A stretch of 64,000 nucleotides of DNA from Ashinkailepas kermadecensis (taxonomy: Eukaryota; Arthropoda; Thecostraca; Neolepadidae). The position numbers and the translations under genes were made by a program. The notes beneath the pieces are model-generated. The model was not told the origin of the DNA and searched no databases. It worked only from the letters and a program-made list of their open reading frames with translations. The number at the start of each line of letters is the position of its first letter. Within the stretch, counting starts at the first letter, position 1. Shown here one piece after another: positions 1 through 44,100 of the stretch. The stretch spans positions 1,127,900 through 1,191,899 of the forward strand of contig JAOTOM010005141.1 of the NCBI GenBank assembly GCA_034440615.1, given 5' to 3'.

Positions 1-200
1 CTCGGTGCATCTGGTCGGTGTGTGCAAACATGTGCAAAGTGTGACATCTGATCCACTCTTAGGGCTGCATGACCGCCGCAGGCGATGCGCCCATAAACCC
101 CGATCCACTCTTAGACATCGCTTGTTTAGTGTGTGTGTGTGCGTGTACGTGTACGTGTGCGTGTGCGTTAAATGACCTCTGGTCAACCCCTGGTCCTCAG

Positions 201-31992
<31,792 letters not shown>

Positions 31993-32870
31993 GCGGCGGC
32001 CGTCTGCGCGTCTGAGCGGGCGCCGACACTTTGATGAGATGCTCCTGTTTTGTAGGGGCGGCGAGGAAGCCGGTGCCGAGGCTGACTTTTGGCTACGTTG
32101 GGCGCGCCGACCTGTTGTGCAATAAGAGGGACGTGTCCGGCCGCCGATTGGCACGCGCGTCGTGTGGGCGAGGTGGTGCGCTGCGGCCGAGTACGACCGC
32201 TTGTACCGCCGCGACGGGTCGGCCCGACGCGCTCGCCGTCGGAGACCAGTAGCCGCGTCGTCTGTACACGACTGTAACCCGCCAGTGCCACCCTGACCCA
32301 GCCGCACCTCTCCGCAGTCGGTGCGGCCCGACCGGCCCCGCGCCTACCGTTTTCTTTGTGATAATCAACCACTGCATTCCCGTGAAGCTGTGTCGCGTGC
32401 CCCCAGCTGCGCCACCCTTCCAGGGCGCGTGCACGCACGGAAATACGTCGTTTAAATATATTTTAGGACTGACGTTTGTCTCCGGTGGCACCGTAGTGAA
32501 AGCTGCCGGTGTCGTGCGCACTGGCGGACCGCGCGCGCCGAACTCGGTATGGGCGAGGCGACCGTAGAAATCGCGTAGGTTCGCGCCCCGTGCGGCTCGT
32601 CGTCCGGACAACACCGGGCCCACGTGCTCAGTTGTGGTCGACTGTCGCGCAGTCCAGAGGCCAGCCCATCGCGCCGTCCGGACAACGCTGGGCCCACGTG
32701 CCCAGTCGTGGTGGACTGTCGCGCAGCCCCGAGGCCAGCCCATCTCGCTGCAGATGTGCTCGCCAGCACGCGTCTGCGCGCCGGGCCGGCCGCAACGAGC
32801 CGCAACGAGCCGCCGAGTGGCGAGTAGAGGCAAATGTGTTGCTGTCGGGCCCCGAGCTCGTGTAAACAGC
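31993..32870. other. GC/CpG-rich region, probable tomosyn 3' UTR or CpG island
   Basis: GC content rises sharply with many CG dinucleotides and long accidental frames on both strands. It follows the tomosyn stop directly. A 74-bp tandem duplication occupies 32602-32749 (GTCCGGACAAC...CCAGCCCATC twice). No AATAAA is found close by. Confidence 0.5.
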
Positions 32871-34288
32871 CGTATTGCGAAACGATTGTAAACGTTGGGC
32901 CAAATGATGTTAGATTGTTGTTTCGAGTTACTGGAGTTGTTTTGTTAGTGACTGGAATTGATAAATACACCTGTAAAACTAACAACCCGCTCTACTTGAA
33001 TGCATCCGCATGATATAATTATATGCACTGTTTCCTGCAGTGTCCTGACGCTATTTTGCGATGGATATCAAAGGCCAAATATGAAATATTGAAGTTACAA
33101 GGGCAACACAACTAAAACACAAACCTGGTGTGATGCAGTTATGTCAGGCAATTTGAAGGACACCATTTTCCAACACCACCATGTTGTTACAAGGCTATAC
33201 AACAAAACCTGTATAGGGTATGCATGGCGCATGGTAATTGTCTTTGGCCGGTTAAATCTTGCGATATTTGAGACATAAAAAGATTTACCAGCAGGTATTT
33301 CATTCCATAGCGATTAGCCGATTACATTACAGCTTAGCTTTTCTACCAATGTCTCTGAATGCGCCGTTACGCGACGTTAATTAGAAGAGGGATGTGCCAA
33401 GTGAAAATGACATTTCCATCCAGGTGTAGAACTAGAATGCAAGAAAACTAGCTGACGTCTTTCTACAAGGGCAAAAAGTAATTGAGCGTTGATTCAGGAG
33501 GTAAATATGAGCCAGGGCGTTGGCTTCCGCACATAATCTTCCAGACGCGCACGTCTCAATGACGCCACGGTAGGACTAACATCATACTCGGAGCAACCCT
33601 GGCAGTCTGGATGCTTTCCAGGTACGCGGCAGGTGCCTACTTAGAGCGTGTGTGATCATCTTATCAGCCGATACGGGAGTCGTACACGCTTTATCAAAGC
33701 GCCTGTCACTGGCCGACAGTACTTAATTATGTATTATATCAGCCGTAATCTACAACAAAGCCAGCGGGTCGCCGTGTGACAACCATGCTCACAAATAGGA
33801 TTATCGTCTTCAGCGCGTATCTAGTGAAAGAAACGAGGAGACATCACCCTAGGCAGTACGGCTCCTGCAGTCCGGTTGGCGGATATTCTCTTTTAAGGGA
33901 GAATCCTTTATGCACGTGACGTAATTGCAAAATGATTTCTCATCATATGCGCATAGCGTTACGGCCAAGCCGGTTCGCTCGACATGAAAAACTCTATAAA
34001 ACATAGAAATGAAAAGACTTCAAGTGAATTAATTTGCACTACCTAAAGTTCGAGGTTCGTTGACACATTAATGTGGACAACATAACTAACGAATGGTGTG
34101 AAGTCACTATATTAGGCACTGCAATGCCGAACCCGGATGAGCATGAAATAAACATTGCTACTTGTTGCAGACAGTACTCCTCAAATTCGACATGTATTGC
34201 CACAATTCATCAGTCGCACCACCTGCGTTACCACCCCGTCGCTCCGGGGTCACGCGTGCCTAGAACTGAAGCGACACGTCGACGCAAC
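32871..34288. other. Intergenic sequence, nothing supported
   Basis: AT-rich DNA between the two convergent genes with no recognisable frame, RNA or repeat. Confidence 0.45.
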
Positions 34289-35330
34289 TGACAGCCGCTA
34301 CATGCTAAACACAGCAACAGCTGACAGCCGCTACATGATAACCCGCCTCTCCCGGTTAGATACTCACCCCGTCTCGGGAGGGGGGGGTCATTTTCAGCTA
34401 CCCTCTAATCTCCAAATTAAGTGTTGCACTAAATCTAAAGTGCAAAGCGCTCGAAGCTCAAAGCGCAGTCATCGGAAAGCGCTCGACGAACAGGGCCCGA
34501 AACCACCCACCAAATTCCCCCTAAAAAAGTGACATCTGTATGGTGTCTAAGAGACCACAACTGACGTAGTGTTTTTGGCTCTGGGGAGTTCAGTTTGTGG
34601 TAGATTTTAAAAACAAACAAAACAGTTGGAATTAGAAAAGGAAGGTGAAATCGACCATGGCTAGAAAAAATTGCCCACCCGAACATCAACATTTCATGTC
34701 ATGGAAATTTGCAACATTTTAAGCTTTCAATTGTATTTATTTCCTTCGAATGGGTACAACGCACCGGGAAACGTGTTGTTTTAAGTCAACTTCCCTTCAC
34801 AAAAATGTCTTACGTGAGTCAGAAACTTCGATTCTAGCCCGAATGGCCAAATATGTAAAATAAATGTCATGAAAACTAAAAAATCGAAAATTCCTCGTGC
34901 GTTTTGTTGCATCACTAAAGATAAACAAACGCTGAAAGTTTCATGCAAACGCTTTACCTGTTAAAGCGTGATTTACTGGTTGAACTTTCTTTTGAGGTGA
35001 CCTTACTTGACCATGAATCACTCGGTGTCCCCAGACGATCCGACCTCAAAATTTCCACTCAACATGTCAAATTGATGTGGGAAGAGGTATGCCAAATTTC
35101 GGCGCGCTGCCGCGCGCCGTTTCTTCCCTGTCCGAGGAAAACCTTAGGGGGGGGCGGCGGATAATGACCCCTCCGACACGGGGCGGGTTAAACACAGCAA
35201 CAGTTGACAGCCGATACATGTTAAACACAGCAACAGTTGACAGCATGTTACACAGCAATAGTTGACAGCCGCTACATGTTAAACCCAGTAACAGTTGACA
35301 ACTGCTACATGCTAAACATAGCAAAATACA
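34289..35330. repeat. About 33-bp tandem repeat split by a piggyBac-type element
   Basis: Units of CAACAGTTGACAGCCGCTAC plus ATGTTAAACACAG occur about 1.5 times before 34338 and about four times after 35191. The TTAA inside each unit is the target used by the inserted element. Confidence 0.75.
34338..35191. mobile_element. piggyBac-type non-autonomous element, copy 2 (uninterrupted, ~854 bp)
   Basis: The left end is (A)TAACCCGCCTCTCCCGG and the right end, on the other strand, TTAACCCGCCCCGTGTCGG. Both are flanked by the tandem repeat whose units contain TTAA. The interior matches copy 1 throughout (for example GTCATCGGAAAGCGCT and CCAAATTTCGGCGCGC). The palindrome GGCGCGCTGCCGCGCGCC sits at 35101-35118. 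No coding capacity is visible, so it needed a transposase from elsewhere. Confidence 0.82.
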
Positions 35331-35473
35331 CCTCCACTATTTGGACATCAGGGCATAAAGGCTGTATCTGGCTACACAGCTGCCAGCACCTACATTCTGC
35401 ACTCAGTCACGTTGCCACCTAACCAGCTGAATGCGATTATCAAACAATCGACGAACTTGGTATGTCACGGTGA

Positions 35474-35559
35474 CTAATCGAAGGTGATTTTAGTTCCTTC
35501 GAACTTGTTTACGGCAGGACTTTGCTTTTTCTTCGCCGCCCACGATGGGTGAACATTAC
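35474..35559 (-). CDS. SRFBP1: SRFBP1-like last exon
   Basis: The acceptor CAATTTGCAG (- strand) precedes 35559. The exon starts GT, which with the G left by the RGG exon makes Gly. It encodes NVHPSWAAKKKQSP, then AVNKFEGTKITFD and TAG. HPSW followed by basic residues and a KITFD-type ending is the hallmark of the BUD22/SRFBP1 C-terminus. Confidence 0.88.
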
Positions 35560-38117
35560 CTGCAAATTGAGACACAATTAATGCCTTGGGCTTTAGGGCG
35601 CTTCGACCAGAATTGATCATTCGCTTAATGCCTTCCACATCACATACCGTTACTGGCACTTCCTACGGCCTTTACACAGAGGGGTATATCGGCTATATGT
35701 TGGTGCAGTCTGCATTCAAATTCGAACAACTCGTCAGTGCCGGGTCTTCCCTGGCTACCTACCAGATTTCCGACACGCTTTAATTGCACAATCTTCGGTG
35801 GTAGAGTCGTCCGATTGCAATCGATATAATTACTTAGTTGGGATAGCCTAGCCCAGTGATGTACAAATTCTTTTGGCATTTGAGGCTACGACACCAAAAT
35901 CCTTCCTAGTTCAAAATGTTGAGATCATGGTCGTTATGTATCGGTAAACCAGCAAGCGAAGTCGTGCGTAGCAGTCAACAACGCAGTTATTTGTCTGTCT
36001 CGATGTCCACTGAAAAAGAGTTAAAAAGCAGTAGTGTTGTCTTCCCTTGTTCGCAAGGAATATATCACATTCTTTCCCCTCCGCACACACATTTTTACTC
36101 TTCAAACGATTGTACTAGCTCAGCAATGAAGGCATTGACATTGGAAGACGTGGACAGTTTTTTTATAACACAAAGTTAGCTACTGTACCATGGGTTTATT
36201 CGTGCCTATTGAAATCGCACCGTGACAACCTTTTAGTTTAAAACGATCCAAGTTGCTTCAAGTTAGAACGCAGTGTACCGATATCGTGTTATCCAACGGA
36301 CAGTATGAAGGGGTGCTTACATTGTCACATGGATATTTCATGATAGAAATGGGAAATTGAACATCTTACTGATGGTAAAGTTAGCTAGGATCAGTGCACG
36401 TTGCTGGCTTCTTCATGAAGCATCAATCACCAGGGCAATTAAAATATATGCAAACGTGTGGATGCATGTGTTTATCGCCATCAGCAACATTTTTCCATTT
36501 TTGCAAAATTTGTCTCGTCCAGTCAGAAATTAAAGATGATTATAAAAGGTAACCAAATGCTCATATTAAGTAAGATAGGATCAAAAATCGGTCTAATATA
36601 TTTTGGACGTGACCATTCTTCGGATACGGGTCACGCCCGAAATATATTACACCGATTTGTATCCTATTTTACTTAATATGAGCATTTGGTTACTTTTTAT
36701 AATGATCTTCAATTCGACTATGCTCAACACAGCTCTCCGCAACATTATCAGTCCGAAATTATATCAGGTGCATGAAATGCACGATCAGTGTATGCAATCA
36801 TGGAGTATGTAACTAGGGAAGTTGACAATAGAAGCAGGGTAGATGTGCACTCAGACTTCAGCAAAGCTTTTGATAGTTACGCACAAGCGTCCAATTCATA
36901 AGCTGTAGTGGTACGGGATTGATAGAAAAGCTATAAGCTGAATTGAAGCATAATTAAAGTAAAGGATACAAATGGCAGTATTAAATGGATGCAAATCTGA
37001 ATTCAAGGACGTTGTGCGGTACCACAGGGTCGCGTTCCAGATACATTACCTTTATCATCATTGTAAAGAACATTGGGATAGGGATGAGGAAAAGGGTGTT
37101 TAAGCTTGTTGACATCAAACTTGTAGGAATGATTAAAAATAGTGATCAGTTTGACAATATTCAGCCCGGCTAATAGGACATGAAAAGTTGGTTGATAAAT
37201 GGCTAAATAAATCATTCAACTAGGATAAGTGTAAGGCACACATCTGGGTTCTGGAGGTGGGACATTTAAATATACAATGGGAGATAGTGGACTGGAGGTC
37301 ACTGAAGAGAAGAAACAATTAGGGATGTTCATTTCAAGGGTTTTTAACCCGTGCGCCACTGGGGTCGGCATCCGAACGCGCCCCAGTGGAGGGGAGGGGG
37401 GGGCAGATTCTGCCCAGTGCTTAACTTGAAAAGTTACGCGAACAGATTATGTTGCTGTTGATGGCAAATGACAGAGCTCAACAAGACGAGCTCAGAGAAG
37501 TGAAGTATGTTGGCATACGTGTTACATGTGACGTCACAGGCGACTCCAAAGCATAGGTTTTGACCCACTTGCCGAAGTTTTGATTTTAGTCCAGCATCAT
37601 AAAATTAAGCAGCACAGAGGCAGAATCTGGGTGCCGTCATGCAACTTACATCCTTAGTTAGTTATTTGGGCTTTAGGGCGCCTCGACCAGAATTGATCAT
37701 TCGCGCCCGCAACTTACATCCTAAGATAGCAAGAAAGGCATCCATGAGTGAGGACAAGATGAAGGTCATGGTGTGTCACATGGTATACTGAGGTCAAATA
37801 TTGAATTTGTCTTATGCCCATGTGGTGCATGTTTCTACACGAAAATTTTGCTAGGAACCCGATGGAAGCAACACAAAAACTTGCCCAAACAAATGGGGAC
37901 TTTATTTTGGTGAAAATGCTGATTTAAAAAAGTAGTGGAAAGGGTTACAAGGTTGCGAACGTAAGAGGCTACTGCCGCGGATGCTCGCGTCATCATAACT
38001 GCTGACAGCAAACTGTGCGACCTGTGACACTCAATAGCTTACAGTACTGAGACCATCACTGGCCATTTCCTACCCAATATCTAAGTCATTTTGAAGCGAC
38101 CGACTTAAAATTTTCGA

Positions 38118-38180
<63 letters not shown>

Positions 38181-41100
38181 AAACACAGAGCAATGGGAGC
38201 ATAGCTTTATTAACAACGTTTCGGCTCACGCCTTTCTCAAGCTATGGACAATTTACAGGCATGGCGGTATTTAGCACTCGTCTTTTTCTTCTTTTGTTTT
38301 CGTCTTTTTTCTTTCTCCTCTTCTTTCTTTTCCCTTTACTTTTCCCCTCTCTCCCTTCCCACTTCGAACACAGGTCACGAGACATCAGTCATAAAGCACT
38401 TCGCATGTGTTTAAACCGAATGAACCAGACAATGAAAGCAGTACATTGGAAACGACCAAATAAGTACGACAGTGATGTTTAACCTATCCTTTTTCAAACA
38501 TGTTCCACAACCAGTTCCGCTACAACACTTGCAATTTTGAAACTACCAGAAACACCATTGATATTTTCACGTGTGGTAATATACGCGGATTCCACCGTCT
38601 TCCGACACCTCTCCGAAGTCCACCACTAAGAACAGATGCTCCTTTCCAATTTGGGAGATGGTTTTTTTTCATCGGCATGCACCACCATAGCATTAGAAAG
38701 TCTATGGTATCTGAGGTCTGAACGATGTTCCCCAATTCTAACCACTATCCCCCGCCCCGTTTCCCCATAGTAACTTTTTCCACATCCTCCCGCGCAAGGA
38801 ATTTTGTAGACTACGCTTTTTTCGTTCACGTTGCGGACCCCTCTCTTGACTATGTATTTGATTTTGACCCCTGCTGAGAGACTGATGTTGATTTTGTCTT
38901 TTGTGAATCGGGAGATGGTGACTGCTCCATGTGATTCCGGTACTGATATGCACCTTTTTGGCAAAACTCTTTGCTTGGCCTTTGTCATGCACATCACCTT
39001 TTCCGCTTTTTGGCGCAACTTCACTATCAGACCCTCTGGATATTTCAGCAACTTGAAAGACTCTTTGATGAAAAGCAATTATTCTGCGAGGCACTCAGGA
39101 CTGCAGATTCTATGAGTCCTTAAGAAAAAGCCCACAAGGACCCCTGTTTTTGTTACATGGCTGTGACCCGAGAAGTAGTGCAAAATATCGTTTTTGTTAG
39201 TGGGCTTTCTGTACACGGAAAATGTGCATCTGCTGTCACAGCGTTTGATCAGTGTGTCCAAGCTCAGCCTCATTATCTTTTTCTTTTTTTAACGTGAATT
39301 GAATCGATGGATGTACATCGTTAATATTTGTGTTGACCGCATCGAGGTCAGTATCTTGATCAACAATCACCAATGTGTCATCTACGTATCTCAGCCAAAG
39401 GGAGTTGGGGCCAATCATAGCTTTGAAATTGTCAGCCTCGAGGGTTTCCATAAACAAACATGCCAGAACAGGACTCAATGGGAGCCCATGGTGATGCCGT
39501 TGATTTGACGATATTCTTCCCCCTGAAACTGTAGTGCTCCAAATTCCACACATGTACGCACGAGCTGCATGAAATGACTCTTTGGAACTGGAAGCTCTAA
39601 TTTATTTGACTTGTCTAAGGTCCTAGAAACCGCTTCCATGGCTCCCCCGATAGGGACATTCGTGAACAAAGATTTCACGTCAAAGCTTGCCAGCTTTTTC
39701 TGGTGAAGTCTGTATCTCGGATTCTACCTAGTAAGTAGCCTGAATTCCTCAGGTGGCTATCACTTATCTGCCCTAGCATTTCTGACAAAGGTTTTGCTAG
39801 TTTTTTCGCCAGCTTATGTGGAGCACTTCCTATACCTGAAATAATTGGACGCATGGGTACATCAGATTTGTGAGTTTTTGGCAGACCTCTCATGGACGGC
39901 GTCCTTGGGGACTCTTATTAGGTGTAGAAGACCTTTTCCTTTCACTGATTTTCTCAGGATGGAGCGAGCTTTCTTCTGAAACTCGGCACTCTCTTTCTGT
40001 GCACTTCCTATTGGTACAGATTGGTATGTCACCGCATCGTCTAGAAGAGCATTCATTTTTGACACATAGTCACTTTGGTTTAGAACTACCACTCCTCCGC
40101 CCTTGTCTGCTCTTGTTATTAGTATCTGATGGTCATTGCCGAGTTCTTTCAGAGCTTACCAATAGGCATAGCAATGAAGACATATAGGCACTGAAACACA
40201 CAAACGTAGGACAACGTACACTAATGCTGACATAGGGACTACAGGCATGGATACAACGCAAATATGATGCTACAAATTATAGGCACTACAGACATCTGAC
40301 GCGATGCAGCACGACAGAAATAGCACAGACCTTCGGCTCACCGACAAGTAACTCACCGTTCGGGCTGCCCCTGGCTCCGCCTCTGAAGCCGCCGCGGGTG
40401 CCACGGTCCGAGCCGCCGCGGCCGGGGCCGTCCCGACCTCGACCTCGGCCCCGGCCCCGGCTTTCTCCGTCGAAGCCGCCGCGTCCACCACGGAATCCAC
40501 CGCGGCCGCGCGGACTGAAGCCGTCCCGGTCACCGCCGCGTCCACCACGGAATCCACCGCGGCCGCGCGGACTGAAGCCGTCCCGGTCACCGCCGCGTCC
40601 ACCACGGAATCCACCGCGGCTGCGCGGGCTGAAGCCGTCCCGGTCACCGCCGCGTCCACCACGGAATCCACCGCGGCCGCGCGGACTGAAGCCGTCCCGG
40701 TCACCGCCGCGGTTGCGGAATCCACCCCGGTCTCCGCCCCCTCTCCCGCGACTGAATCCGCCTCTGGAGCTTCCCCGGCCAAACCCGCCTCGGAACCCAC
40801 CTCCGTCGCCGCCCCGTCCGCCCAGGAACCTGCCCCTGCCGCCTCTGTCGCCGCCCCTGCCCCCCCTATCAAATCCTCCCCTTCCGCGGCCACTGAGTTC
40901 TCCCTTGTCAAAACTACCGCTGCCTTTGCCTCGGCATCGGCCCCTTCCCCTGCCACCATGGTCCCCTTCATCTCCACTGGATCCGGAGCCCTCCTCTCCA
41001 TCCAGGTACCCAGGCTTCAGTAGCTTCTTGGAGTCCTCGGTCGACTGGTCCGACCCGGACCTGCCGACATGGAACCACTTGACAAGGCCAGCATACAACG

Positions 41101-44100
41101 ATTCAGTACAGCAGCATTTACTTTTATCTATATTTCTGCTAGCATCGACATGGTAGCTGATAGGGCGACACTATTGAAGGGTAGTGTAACATATCAGGAG
41201 ACATCACTGAGGGACAGTGTAACTGATCAGGATACACCACTGGTGGGTAGCGTAACTTATCAGACGCCCTTGCAGTGGCGTCGCCACGAAATACTTCCGG
41301 GGGGGGGGGGTAAATGTTGTTGTGTTGTTGGGGCAAAGTGGCAACAATTGGAGGAGGGTGGTCCGTTGTTTATTTGGGGCTTCTGACGCACATTTGTGGG
41401 GCTCCAGTACGATTTTGGGGCTTCGGTGCGATTATTATGGGTCCCAGCGCAACTTATCGCGCCTGGGCGCGTGGTTCCGGGGATCCAACGCCAGTTTTCT
41501 GGGCTCAACGCGATTTTTGTGGATCGCTTCTGAATTTTCTTCAAAGTCCGAATCCCGGCCCGATTTCTCGAGCCCCTGGCGCCATGTTTTTGTATTTCAC
41601 CTCGATTTTTCGAGCTCCGATATGTTTTTGGGGCCGTACGCGATTTGTGAAGGCATCTGATGATATGTTCGGTGCTCCAGAGCCATTTTCCTGAACCGGA
41701 CATTTAGTTGTTGGAATCCCTCCTTATTTTGGAGGGCTCCGGCTTGATTTTTTTCGGATACCGAGGTGATTTTTGGGGTCACACTGTGCTTATGTGGGGC
41801 CCTAGACGTCAATTTTTTGAAGCCCCAACGTGAATTTTTGATGCCGAGACCAAATTTTTGGAACTACCGATGGGAATTGTGGGTCCCGAGCGCGATATTT
41901 GGGGGAACCGGTTCGAGTTTGCGGGGCGCGTTGTGCTTAGCGCCCAACGTTGCCCCAACGCGATTTTGGCGGTTCCTGTTGCAGATTTTCGGGCCTCGAA
42001 GCGAGTTTTCTGGGGACCGCCGTATTTATTTGGAGCCCCTATGCAGATTCTGGTGGACCGACGCGAATTTTGGTGGCCCCAGCGCGACTTGTGGGGGCCC
42101 GGCACGATTCTTGGGAGGTTATCCCTCTTAGGAGGGAGGGAGCATTTGCCCCTTTGATATGTCACTGCGGCCACCAAGGTTTGTTTTGCAGCCGATGGAA
42201 CCTTTCGGAGTACAAAAGCCCTACAGGTAATTTTTTCCGGACCTGTTCTTAATTTTCCTGTGCTAGGTTCGATTCGATCGAGTCTCGGTGTGAACTTTGT
42301 GGACATCGAGTTCTATTTTTTAAAGGTCTTTATATTATATTTTTTGGTCCCTGTACGATTCTTCTGTTTCCCGGTGCGATTTTTTTTCGGTGCCCTGAAA
42401 CGTTTTTTTTCGGTGTTTTTATGAGCTTATCCCTGTTAGGAAGGAGGGAGCATTGATATGCCACTGCGGCCACCGAAGAGGTTTGTTTTGCAGCCGATGG
42501 AACCTTTCGGAGTACAAAAGCCATAGGGGTAATTTTGTTCGGACCTGTTCTTAATTTTCCTGTGCTAGGGTCGATTCAATCGAGTCTCGGTGTGAACTTT
42601 GTGGACATAGAGTCATATTTTTTTAAAGGTCCTGATGTGATATTTTTGGGTCCCTGTACGATTCTTCGTTTCCCGGTGCGATTTTTTTTCGGTGCCCTGA
42701 CGCGTCTTTTTCGGTGCCCAACGGGTTTTGGGGGGACTTTAACGCGATTTTTGAGCCCGCAGTGACATTCTGGTTGATAATTGATGTTTGGGGGGCAGTT
42801 GCAACTTTTGAGGCACGGCGTGATCTTTTGGGTCCCCAGTGTGATTTTGAAGGCTACGACGCGACTTTTGTTTTGGTCCAGTGTAATCTTTTGTATCCCG
42901 ACGTCATTTGATTGGATCCCTAGCGCGAGTTTTAGCGACCTCGACACCGTTTGGGGTCCAATGCGTTTTGGAGGCTTTTGGCGCCATTGATGGGGCCCCA
43001 GAGTGATCACCCATGTCCGGATTGTTTTTCGTTTCCCCGGCTTCATTTGTGTCCCAATGAGACTGTTGGGGAACGGTACGATCTGTGGTGCCCATAGCGT
43101 GATTTTCATGGTCCGGGTGTGACTTTTTGGTACCCCCAGGCTCAGCGTGATTTTCAGGGGCACTGGCTGAATCTTTTTGAGCCAATACCGTGATTTTCAT
43201 GTACCCCGGCACGACTACTACCATTTCTTAGGGGCTTCTTCTTGCAAATTATAGGCCTCCTCTCGCGTCTTAGGGGTCTCGTCTCATTTCCTGGAGCCTC
43301 TTTACCGCTTTTGGATGTCTCCTCGTGTGTCCTACCCTCCTCCAAATTCAATGTCCCTCCTCTCCCGTCTCGGAGAGCCCCCTAGATCCTGGGGACCCCT
43401 TATCATGGCATGGATGGGGCTTCATCTCATGTTCCGGTGTCATTATCTGCCAAATTAGGGGCCTCCTGCCACGCCTCGTGGGCCTCTTTTGTCCTGGCAA
43501 AGCCTACCCGTCTTGAGATCTTCAATTTTGGAAACCTCACCTCCTTCCATACCTGCTACCAACTCCAATCCTAAGGGCCTCCTCTCATTTCCTGGTAACT
43601 CCTTCCGGTCTTCAGGGCCTCATTCGGCCCTGGATACCTCCTGCTCCGTCTTGAGGGACTCCTCTCGAGTCCGACAGGGGCCTCCTTTTCTCTTTTAGAG
43701 GCCTTCTTTTCCAAATTAGGGGACTCCTCTCACGTCTTGGGGGCCTCCTGCTCTGCGTTTTGATTCGATTTTTCCCATTTTAAGGGTGGCCTCTTATATC
43801 CTGGTGGACTCTTCTTCTCTCCCAGTTAGTTATTTGGGCTTTAGGGCGCGTCGACCATGTTGATCATATAGTTCTTCTCTCCCAGGTGGCTCATCCTCCA
43901 AATTACAAGCAACCTTTCCCATCTCAGTTGCCTTTTCATTTCCTGGGACCTTCTTACCCGTCTTGGGGCATTCTTTCTCGCCTGGGAGCCATCCCTCTTA
44001 TCTAATGGTCTTTCTCTCCTATTTTAGGGGCCCCCTCGTTCATAATGGGGTCTCATTTCCAATCTTGCGTCGTCCTCTTCCGAATTAGGTGCCTCCTGCT

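Noticed and set aside
32031..32865. Several overlapping long frames on both strands
   Set aside because: GC-rich sequence lacks stops by composition; no motif and no splice continuity.
41058..41098. Cold-shock domain start (GLVKWFHV)
   Set aside because: The resemblance ends after eight residues, with no RNP motifs following; a splice acceptor explains the position.
41260..43164. Long frames in the degenerate minisatellite
   Set aside because: Repetitive low-information products in several frames at once.
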